Below are positions 44,284 to 56,200 of a stretch of DNA of 64,000 nt, piece by piece. Both the position numbers and the translations under genes were made by a program. Below the pieces are notes generated by a model that was not told where the DNA came from, ran no database searches, and saw only the letters and a list, made by a program, of their open reading frames with translations. The stretch is from Sphaerolaimus hirsutus (lineage: Eukaryota > Nematoda > Chromadorea > Monhysterida > Sphaerolaimidae): NCBI GenBank assembly GCA_964036195.1, contig OZ038452.1, positions 26,795,785-26,859,784 of the forward strand, written 5' to 3'. Each line of letters starts with the position of its first letter. Within the stretch, counting starts at the first letter, position 1.

Positions 44284-47200
44284 ATGGACGATGCGGCGAA
44301 AGCGTCGCCCGACTGCAGCCCGTCCCAGCGCGAAACTGGTGCGTTGCCCGTATCAACAGAGCCCGCGAAATTCCCTGTGAAATGTCCTGTAAGATGTCAA
44401 AGTCGTGGTAAAATCCCTGGGAAATGGCAAACTAGTTTGCCGTTTGCCATTTCGCAGGGCATTTTCCATGATCAGGCACTTTGCATGACATTCGACGTGT
44501 CACACAGCCGGCGAGCGGCAGCAACCGTAACAAAAACTTAAACCCAACCCCGCCCTTACACTCAGATCGCCAGCGCGGCTACTCTCACCTGTCCGAGGGC
44601 GTGGACGCGCTCGACGTGTCCGACCACCACGACGCCCCCACCGATGTGCCCCTGGGCGTGCAGCCGGTGCAGGTGGTGTCCGTGGACGACGGCCTCAGCG
44701 TGCGCTGCGTCCAGCTGGCCGAGCAGCTCGACTGCCCCGCAAAGTACTCGCTGTGCGAGCTGGTCGCCGCCGTGCTCGCCATGGACTTTCTCGACAAGCA
44801 GCCGTATAATAGGTGCGCTCAATGGCGGTCACTCTTGGCTGTGGGCTGGGCTAGGAGAAATTTTTCTTCTTTAAAAAATCGCATTCTTTGACTATTCATT
44901 GGCACGGTTCCAACGTCGGACGTAAATCCGTGCGAGTGTAGAGTATCGAGTTGGCAGAATATAGGTCGGTGCTCTCACGCAGGCAGTTCTGCACCGGGGC
45001 CCTGTCCGCCTTCGCGAAACACCTTCAGCTGCCCGACAAGGTGCGTCGGGCCCGCACCAACGCTAGGAATACCTTTTTACAAAATGCCCTTTATGCCAAA
45101 AATGTTGGCTGGCTTTTTCTTATCAAACGTTTGGTACCTGGTGCTGGTATTATTTAAAAACGACTGCCAACTCTGATTGTTATAGTGCAAAACTTTTTGT
45201 GAATATACCAATAAATGTATTTTTACCGAATAGAAAGACCAACTTGGTCGAGATATAAAGTTGCTGCCCACACTAGTTTTCTAATGAATTTTCTAAAACT
45301 TAGTAAATTCATAAATCAGTCTTGAACGAATTTGAGTTGACTGGAATGTTTTTTTTGCCTCCCCGTCAACCGTAGCTGACATGCACCCAACTGCAGTAAA
45401 CTCAAATGCCATTCAAAGCTGATTTATGAGTTTCTCAAAATTGTAGTTCTGTGAACTAGTGTGTACCCACTTCTTGTGCACATTGTGACTCTCTGAACAC
45501 TCGGATGCATGTGATGCACACGCATGTAATCGCTGTGCACACGTCTCGCCTTGGTCGCAGGCGACGCAGGCGCTGCAGCGGCAGATGCACGTGTGCGCCG
45601 AGGGCCCGCCGTCCGACGGGCCGCGCAGGGGCAAGCGTAGCGGCGACAGGGCGGCAGAGTGGCCGCGCCCCGTCACCGACGTGCTGGTCGAGGTGCGCCA
45701 GCTGCGCCCGCTCGAGAAGTACGGCATCCAGGTGCTCGTGGCCGACATGGTCGCCCTGTTCGTCACTGGAGGTTAGTGCCGGCTGTGCGCCGTTGCGATG
45801 ACATATAGTGTTGAATATCGAGCATCACTTTCTTCCGGGGGTATTCCAGATTTTGCCCTACCGGAGGATAGCATAATAAATAGATAGATAGCCTAGATAA
45901 ATATCTGAATTTTTTCTGGGGGGTGGGGGGCCCTCCCGTCAACCCCCAACCCTGCTTTCTACCCAAATTCAATCATTGCAACGAAGGCTTCTAATCGGGT
46001 ACGCAATAAGGTGTCCTTTTTATGCTTGAGAACAGTGTCGGTATACGGCCACTGCAAGAGCTCAAAGTATACTCCGCGTACATGATACTCTGCCCTCGCA
46101 CTGATTTATGTCTCGTGTTGGAAGTGTGCCAATTATTGTTAAATCATGCGATTTCCATAAAAAGATGTAAAAAATTATCGATGTGAATGTTATAATGAAA
46201 AACATTTTTCTAACAATCAACTTTGTCATGTTTTTATGAAACTCGCGCCCGTTAACCATCGTTGGCACACTTCCAGCGGGAACCACGCGTGCAAGGTGTA
46301 AAGTATCTGGAGTATACCCGCGCTCAAAACCAAGTACAAAAACGTCTTTAGAGAAAACTTAACAACTTTACTCGTTTGCACCCCAAAAATCATCGGCTTG
46401 AAGAAGATCGCATGAGGATCGCATGAATTCACGCGTAGACGGGTCGCGCCTTGATCGGCTTGTCTTGCAAGAGGGGGTTGCAGCCGCACGCGAGCATGGC
46501 GGCCAGGCCGGCGAAGGCGATCGCGCACAGCAGCGTCAGGCCCGCCAGCAGCGCCAGTACGAATACGAGTATCTGCGTGCCCGACTCTCTGTAATAGGCG
46601 GTTTTCCACCGCTGTGCAATGCACGTTGGGGGGGGGGTCCACAAGACCTTTGCGTCTCCCCATTTTGTTGTATACTCCGCGGGCCGCATGCTATGCATTT
46701 TTCTGAATGAAACACTAGTCATGACGTAATCGTTAATAAATAGCAATTGTCCCCCCAAAAGAAGAGAAAAAACTGTTCAGACAAAAATTTGTCGCATGTT
46801 TGCCTTTGACTAACTTTTTATTTTTATTGATAATTTTTTGGTGAAAGTGCGTGCATAAGTATCGTCCCCGCGCGTTATCGACTAAGACATAAGTTAAGGT
46901 CAGACCTGAGCACCGTGTAGCTTCATGAGAAAGGGTCCTAACCCCGACGAAATTAGGATGAACGAAATCGTGGTGGACCACCCCCCCTGAAATTGTTGCA
47001 ACGTTTGTGCTGCATGCCGACCTGGTCCACCTCCATCTTGCTGCCCTTCGTCGACGTGTCCTTGCGCGGCCTGAAGTCGTTCTGCGTTTCGGTGAGAAAT
47101 GGTACAAGCCCTAAATAAATGGGCCGCCGCGCTGTATAATGTTCTTGCATAATGCTGGCACCAATTTCTGACATGGACAAGTCACTTAAAAAGTAGTTGG

Positions 47201-50200
47201 TGATGATTCAAGTGACCATTATAGCATTACTGACAAGCAATTTTTTATCACATAAAATGCCCTGTGGAATGTCATACAAAGTGTCAAATGTCAAAAGTTA
47301 TGTAAAATGCCCTGTTAAATGTAAAAAATATATTTTCACTGGTAGTTTCAAATTTTACCGTTTATTTTACACAACTTTTGACACTTGACACTTTGCATGG
47401 CATTTGACATTTTTCAGGGCATTTTACGGGGTCTTGGAATGGCTCCAGGTGCACGCATGCGACTGGCAACTCACGGACACTGTGGACACCATTGCCATTG
47501 ATGTCATGCTAACGCCTGTTGTGGTCATACTTGACGCACTCTGAAAAGTTGATCAAAAGTTAATCTGAAAAATTTAATAAATCAAATTTAATCACGGGTG
47601 AGGCATCAAAATCAGGAATAAAGATAACAATTTATTATGTTGCGATTTTTTATTATTTTATCTTTAAAATGATGACTTTGCTGAGTTTTGTTATTTTGAA
47701 TGTCGAAAAAATTGGCTGCAGTAAATTTCTATATCACTTATAAAAATCAACTACAAAATTATAATCATCAATAACAAGTAAATCTAATACCCCCATTGCG
47801 GACCGCCACATAGCTCCACTCATTTACAAGTTATTCACGCAAATGCGTAATTGTCACTTTTCCACCACCTCGCTTTACGACCAATTACGCAAGTGCCCGC
47901 CGATTTCCTTATGGGCATAGCGAATTTGTGGCGGGCGTGCACGCATTGAGGGCTTGAGGCACGCCGCTGCAAAAAAAACAAACAGAAAAAACAAACAAAT
48001 AAAAACAATCCCGATCCCAATATCGGTCCCGAAAAGTCAATTCTATTTGAATCCTATTACGAGGTGGTGGTAAAGTGACAATTACGCGTTTGCGTGAATA
48101 ACTTGTAAACGAGTGGAGCTATCGCATTCATATTTTCAGGTATCCTTTCCTATATAGTTGTTAATGTTGACTTAAAATTTGTCGTGAATCCGACCACCCA
48201 GTGACAAGTTATTCGAAATCTAGAGCGTACGTCCATATTGCCGCACCCTGTAGATTCTATAAGTGTAAATACTTGCATTGAGAGTTTACATGCGCTGACA
48301 GTTTCACCCGTCAGCTGCCACACCCAGACCCTGTAAAATGCCTTATACAATGTCAAATATAATGCAGTGTCACAAGTCATGTAAAATGCCCGGTAGGTAA
48401 AATATAAAATTTTCTTTTATTTTTTTACTGGTCATTTCTCATTTTTCCAGACATTTTCCATGACACTTTGCTAAGGTTCAAACGGGACTGACTTTTCGGG
48501 ATTGGCTTTTTGAGCTTTCGGGATCGGGATCGGCATTGGGCTTTCGGGATCGGGATTGGTATTCTGAGATTTCGGGATTGGGCTTTCGGAATTGGCATTT
48601 TTTCGGGATCGGGATTGGGATCTTTGAAAAAGTTATCATATTGAAGGATTTTCTCAAATTTACTGTAAAATTAGGTCTAAAAACACGCACAAATGCCGGA
48701 AAAGTGCCGTAAATTGGACATTGGAGGTTCCTGGTCACATTTCTAGTGCAAAAATGTTGTTGAAAAAAGTTGGCAAATTTTCCGGGATCGGGATTGTGTC
48801 AAAATTTTCGGGATCGGGATTGGGATTTCAAAAGTTTCGGGATCGGGATCCGGATTCGTTTTTTGAGATTTCAGGATCGGGATTGAAGTTTCGGGATCAG
48901 GATCGGGACCACAAAATCCCGAAATTTCTCGGGATTGGGGATCGGGATCCCGTTTGAACCTTACACTTTGCATGATGCTAGACATTTTACAGGGTGTGGG
49001 ACTGGACCCAGGTGCACGCAAGCGACTGGCAACTCACGGACACTGTGGACACTGTACCCATTGATGTCGTGCTATCGCTAGCTGTACTCCTGCTCGTAGA
49101 TTGGCTCCCTGTCGTGACCGTGTTTGCTGCCCTCTGAAACATTTATAATTTGAAAGCTTCAGTGGTTTGAAACACTAGCTTTTTTACATTTGTTGTTTGA
49201 AATTGCCCTAGTGGTTTCTCGAAACACTTTGTAAAAAATCAGAAAAAGAAGTTTCAATAAAAGTTTGCGTACTCCGCTTACAGCACGGTGTGCAGCAACC
49301 GCACATCGTATATCTTACGCGCAAACGCGTTAACGCGTTAATTGCACTGGCGATTGCACAAACGCGCACACACCATCACTTGATAAAATATTTATAAAAA
49401 AGTAAAAAGCTGAATTGTAAGCCTTTACGTAGTGGGAAGAGACATGTCTTTGCTTTACCACCTTTTAGTACAATTTGACATTTGAAGAAACTTGACATCA
49501 CGCCCCATTGTGCATCTGTTTTTGCACTTTTTAAATTGCACAACAGCAGCACTTTACTGTTCAGCACAGTGTTTGATTGAAAGGCAATCGTTTGAAGGCG
49601 GAATCAACAGATTATGTTTCGCGCCTGAAACCATTTTTTCCTTTTTTGGAACTATTTATTATGGCGTCATGATTATGATTTTGGCCAGAAATATATGCAT
49701 AGCATGCGGTCTGCGGAGTATAGACCAAGATTATACCCTCGAAATTTCCTCGAATTACCCCCTGGGTTAATTTTTTCAGAGTGTTAATTTTGAGGGGGGG
49801 GGGGGGTAAACGAGCGGGGTTATTATTTCGCCAGAACTTTTTTGAAATCCCAGTACTAAATTGTTGTTTGTAACGTACACATACGTTGAAAAATGCAACA
49901 GAAACCGCCATAGACTTAGGTATATAAGTACGTAGACGGAAAAAACCCTGTTCTAACATAGACAGTCATTGTTTTTAACGTGTGTTCTGCGTTTCCCGGA
50001 TCACAAACCGTAGCTTTTGTCATTTACACTATATCTGGGGGGTATTTCGGGGAGAGGTTTATAAATTCATAGTGTCCATTTTGAGGGAGGGGGTATTTCG
50101 AGGGAGGGGGTATTTCGAGGAAATACGGAATTATAATTAACCGGATTTCGCGTGTCGTATAACAAGTTGGCATAAATGACACTTCGACATTCACCCTCCC

Positions 50201-53200
50201 TGACATTTGCTGAGGCTATTTTTAGTTTGTAATACATTGTCGGAAACATTCTGATATATGTAGCAGGGGTTTAGTGGGGGGGGGGGGAATCCGCCAGCTA
50301 TCTAACTATCCCGGAGGCCCGATCAGCTATCTATCTATCCCGGAGGCAAAATTTTGGGTTACTTTCCCCTAACCCCCCCCCCCCCCCAAATCGGCCAGCT
50401 ATCGATCTATCTGAGCGATTTTAAAGAAATTTTGCCCCAATTTCCGCTCAAAATCGCAAATTTTCTTATCTTTTTATAGTTTTTCACCTTCGAAATTCTT
50501 ATCCATGTTCAGTATTGCCTATTTTCGGCTGTTATTTTTGTACTTTATGTACTTATATACCTGTTTTTAGCTGTTTTTCTCATAATTTTAGCGATTTTTT
50601 TCCCATGTTCTTCCTTCTATACCTCGGAAAAGCCTATATACTGAACCCCCGCGAGCCCCCCAAACCCCCTCCCCAAATTTTTTTCAGCTATTCTATCCCT
50701 ACGGAGGAACGATTTACTATCTATATGAACCCCCGCGGGGGTCCAAATCTACAAAACCCTTGATATGTAGATAATAATGGTATGGCAAAACTGGTAAGTT
50801 ACCGAGCTTTTCACATCACTAGTTTTGTTGTTGCTTTCAGAAAATTTGGCAAATGTCCAGTGATGGTGATTGCCCAAGGTCCATTGATGCAAACCGCATC
50901 GGTCTCAGTGTAAGTATATGTACGGGTAGAGGCCTGCAATTTTATTATGATTAAGGATTCCAAAAAAGTGGATAGTTTGAAGAGAAGAATAAGTGAAATG
51001 TAATGATTCCAGAAAACCTCTGAAGAAAATATTTACTTGAAACACTGTTAGAAAAGCTGGAAAAAATATAAATAACTTTGTTTTCTGATATTTTAAAAAT
51101 TGCCTTAAAACTATTTAAATGTCGCTGGAAAAGCCCGGCGGAAAATATCAGTATAAAAAATAATATATTCTACATTAAAGAATATATACCTGATTCACTC
51201 AAGACTTCTGGAATGCTATTTTTAATTGGGGGTGAAATCGGTGATCGGTAGAGATCTGATCTCAGATGCATGTTCAATTAAATCTTTAAAGGAATTTTTG
51301 ACTACTTGTTTGAGTATTAAACAATGAAAATGTTAGAAATGGCTGAGATATCCAGTCTCGGAGATAGATCATTCGGTTGTTTTAACGGAAATTTCTACGC
51401 CTAGAAATTTCTGGATGTTTTATTTACCTCACCCCAGCCCCACGTTGTGTAGTTTTACCCCCCCCCCTAAATCCCCCCCAACTAAATCTGGCCACATAAA
51501 TTTATGTCAGAAACAAACACCGTCAAATATATCGACTTACGTGGCAGCAACCACGACAGCCATCGTCATTGAATAAAGCAAGCTTTGCATATTAGGAAAT
51601 TTTACTTTTCTTTGTTTTGCAATTATGTTTATGTCGCCAGTGCCCCACGGGTCTGTGCTAAATAGCGATACGTGCATTACTAAAAATGCTCCAGTGAGTG
51701 CTCGCTGTGCGCCATTTTGGGTCACATAAATTGTCCTGCGAGCTTATCAACTTCTGGGGTTTATTTCGCAAGTTGAGAAGGAAAAAAAAATTCAGAAGTG
51801 GGAAGTAAAAATTTTAATTACTGTATTACCTCGAAATACCCCCATGGGGGTTTATTATTTCGCCAGCAAAATTTGAGGGGGGTTTATTCGAGAGGGAGGT
51901 CTATTATTTCGTCAGAAATTTTCGTAAGGATCGTAGTAAATAGTAGGCATTTTCGTACCAAAACAGGTAATAAATGTGTCCAAAAACAGGATATATTTGG
52001 ACATAAAAACGTAGATAGCTACACAAACTAGTCTTATCTGTAGCTGCAATACAAATTAGCAGTAATAAATACATCGTGTACATTGCATACATGATGTTCA
52101 TCATTCCGGGGGGTATTTTGAGGGGGGTTTATTGTTTCCCCAGCCCATTTTGAGGAGGGGGGGGGTTAATTCAAGGGGGGGTAATAAGAGGTAATATGGT
52201 ATTTTTCTGACAAGTTTTTACTTCACATCATCATTTTACTTCACTTTTCAATGTTTATTTCACTTTGAGCCACTTTTATATCAGCAGCGATATCTTGCAT
52301 ATCGTCTCGTTAAACATGTTCAAAAGATGTAAGAATATTTTATTTGAGCAAATTTTGCTGGACGTAGTTTCTCTTTGGGAAGGACAGCTATTGCGTGGCG
52401 TACCTGAATGGGATCTAGTGTGAAAATGAGTGTCAATCCTAGACCGTGTCAAATGTCACGTTTCATTTTATTTTTCAACCAGTTTAACATTTTTATGACA
52501 TTACACACTTCGCACGACATTTGACATTTTACACCGTCTGGCAGTGCCCCCAGAAGTTCTAGTATAAATACATCGAGTGCCGAGTACGTTTCAAAAAGTG
52601 CCCACTGCACACCTATCCTTTTGTCCGCAGGCGTGTACGACAGCCGTTCGCGGGCGCTCGTGCGGCACGTGGCCGCGCTGCTCGGCTCCGGCGCCGACTG
52701 CCTCGACCAGATCGAGTTGAGCGTCGCCCACATGCTCGTCGAGGAGACTTACATCGAGTCCGAGTAGGTCCCTTTCGGGACTCGGCCCCTTTGGGTCCGC
52801 GCATGCGGGTTGACATCGAAATTCGGGTCAACTGAATTCAACTGGTTACTAATTATTATTAGCATTTCAGGTCGATATGTGGTACAGCATGGTTAATTTT
52901 ATATCGTGACACTTAATTTTCATTGTTTCTGTTAAGTGTGATGCTTGAATTTTTTGGGGGTTTTAGTAATCATTCAGTTGACACGAATTTGCGATGTCAA
53001 CTAGTGTGTGCGGGCCCATTGCACTCGCTGCACTTCCTAGGGCTTCTTTCATTCAGACATCTTAGCGTGTCTGAACTTTGACTCTGCCGCCAATTCCGCC
53101 AGTGTAGAAGTGTCAAGTGCTTAGCAACGAGTAAAATTGCGGGGCAGGCCTGATACGCACACGTGCCCGATACGCACATATGCCCGTTTTTTTCACTTGA

Positions 53201-56200
53201 CAATTTTCAAGTGATTTTCAGATATGAGTAAAGTGAAAAAAAGTTGCGCACTGACATTAGTGAACTTTTTTCACTTCACTCATATCTGAAAATCACTTGA
53301 AAATGTGTCAAGTGAAAAAAACAGTGAAAAATAGCCATTTTTCACTGTTTTTCATTTGACACATTTTCAAGTGTTTTTCAGATATGAGTGAAGTGAAAAA
53401 AGTTTACTTATGTCATTGCGCAACTTTTTTTCACTTTACTCATATCTGAAAATCACTTGAAAAAGTGTCAAGTGAAAAAACGGGCATATGTGCGTATCGG
53501 GCACGTGTGCGTATCAGTGCACCCCCTAAAATTGCAACTGCCAAGTCAAATGATTCCCGTCTCACTAGGGTTCAAACGGGATCCCGATCCCGAATTACGA
53601 AAAATTACGGGATATTATGGTCCCGATCCCGACCCCGTGTCTCTAATCACGATCCCGATCCCGAAAACCCGACGAAAAAACAATCCAGATTCCGAAAAAT
53701 CAATCTCGTCCGTACACTACTTGTCACTTACCACTTTAATTGTCACTTGTCAACTGGCGGAATTGGTCCCTGGCGGAGCCCACCGTGGACGCCTACGTGT
53801 GTACACTTTTCACTGCGCAGCACCAAAGGGTTGGTAAGGCGGCACGCCGGTGACTGTGACTGTTCCGTGCTCGCTTGCAGTGTTGTACAGTCGTATTTTT
53901 TTAGTTGCGTTTGCACATTCCCGTGTATTTTGCGCACAATGTGCACATTTTGCGTTTGAGTGTCATCTCTTTGAGTATACACGACTTGGGTTTTTTTGGT
54001 GTCGCGTGTGTGTGTGTGTATTTACGTGTGTGAGTGTGCGTAATTAGGACAAAAGTGCGTTCGTACAACACTCGTCGCTTTTGTACAACTGTGGTATAAA
54101 TATATGCATTCATCATATTTTTAATACCGTTAAACATTCAAGACGATATGTAGGCCCGATGGCAGAACCGCGCCCTGTAAAGTTTCAAATGTGGTGCAAA
54201 ATGTCAAATGTTCAGCAATAAAGTCATTTTTGTTTTCATATTATTTGGCACTGAGTGTTGTACGAATGGAATTTTGTCCTAATCTGATACTCCCTGTGTG
54301 TGTCCTGCGGTGCACTTTGAGCGGCGAGTTCTTTACATGTCGCAGGGCCGCCGTGGCGGACAGACAGCGCAAGGCGCGACGGACCAAGTACAAGCGCTGG
54401 GCGCTCGTCGGCGCCACCGGCGCTGTGGGCGGCGTGCTCATTGGTCAGTGCCGTTGCCAAACCCCGCCCCCTGCCCCGCCCCATTTGCAGTTTTGCATGT
54501 ATAATACACCCCTATTTATAATTCGAAATTCGAAATAAGAAGTCTAGTTACCGCAGGAATGTTTTTAAAATGTTAGGGCAAAGACATTGTAAATAGATAC
54601 GGTATTTCCTCGAATTAGCCCCACCACCTTGAATTGGATTTTTTTAGTTTAGGTATTATTGGTTACTCTCAAATTTTTCAACAAAAAAATACAAAAACAC
54701 TTGGGTGCTAGAGAACGGGCATTAAACGCAGGTTTCCATTAGCATGTCACAGTGCAAAAAGTCATTTGGCAGATTTGGCCAATTCTTCAGGGATTGGGAT
54801 TGGGGAAATTTTATTCGAATCACCATAAGGATTTGAAAATTATCGCGATTCCTGGTGCCACTCCCAGACCCTGTAAAATGTCCTGTAAAATGTCAATGTC
54901 ATGCAAAGAGTCAAAACCCTTTGCCAGTTTGCCAATTCAGGGCATTTAACATGACTTTTGACACTTAGCTTGACATTTGACATTTTGCAGGGCATTTTAC
55001 AGGGTCTGGGAGTGTCCCCTGATCGGGATGCTTCCCATTCGAACGCCAATCTGCCGCCGACGCGCGCGCCCTCTATCGCAGGCCTGACGGGCGGGCTGGC
55101 GGCGCCGATGGTGGCCGCGGGTGCGGGCGCTGTTATCGGCGGCACGGCGGCCGGCATAGCCACCACGGCGGGCGCGGCCGTCATCGGCACCCTGTTCGGC
55201 GTGGGCGGCGCCGGCCTGGCCGGCTACAAGATGTCCAGACGCGTCGGCGCCCTGAGCGAGTTCGTGGTCGAGACCTTGACTGACGGACAGGTACGAGCGC
55301 GCGTTGACGCTACTGCGCTAGTTCGCGAGGCATCACTGGTCAACTGGTTCCCATCCCAATTCAAAGCTTGCTCACGAGAGCCGACCAACGACCTTCAAAT
55401 GTAAAAGTGTTAAATTATGTTGTAAATAAAGCTGTAATGTTCAACAAATTTGCAATGTGCAAGGCCGTATGAAGTATTTACATGTGTATACAATATAGTA
55501 CGTAGTGTTACCCGTGAGCAAGCTTTGAATTAGGATGGGAACTAGTTGACATTCAGTGTCTTTGTCAACTAGTGTGCGAGACCATTGCGGTCACACGGCT
55601 GGTCGCTGCAGAACGTGACACTTTGCGTCGCGTCGCAGTCTCTGCACGCGTGCATCGCCTTATCCGGCTGGGTGACCAGGGACGACTCGCTGGCGTTCAA
55701 GGACCCCTGGCGGCACCTGCGCTGCTCGTCCGAGCAGTACACGGTGCGCTACGAGTCGCAGCACCTGCTCGAGCTCGGCCGCGCCATGGATTACTTCATG
55801 AGCTCGGCGGTCACCTTCGCCATACACCAGACGCTCATGGAGACGGCGCTCGCCGGTGCGCGCTTCTTTTTGGGCCTTGTTTGGTCTCTCGAGTTGATAG
55901 TTCAGTTTGGTGCCAATCTCAGACCCTGTGTATAGGGTGGCAGAATTTACCGTACCGTACCATACCGCATTTTTGGGAAAATTACCGTACCGTACCTTTT
56001 ACCGCAATTTTATAAATTTACCGTACCGTACCGCGTACCGCATTTTCCAAAATTTACCGTACTGTACCGCGTACCGCACTCATTTACCGCATTTTATGCG
56101 TAAATTTTACTCAGATTTACCTTACATTTTTCAACATATTGATGACAATTGATGTGGTGTTCTGCAAATTTTTTGCGCACAAGTGCGCAATATTCACAAC

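Noticed and set aside
45775-45910. Possible extra TMCO4 exon after exon 4
   Set aside because: A GTTAGT donor ends exon 4, and the following sequence has stops and MITE-like tracts.
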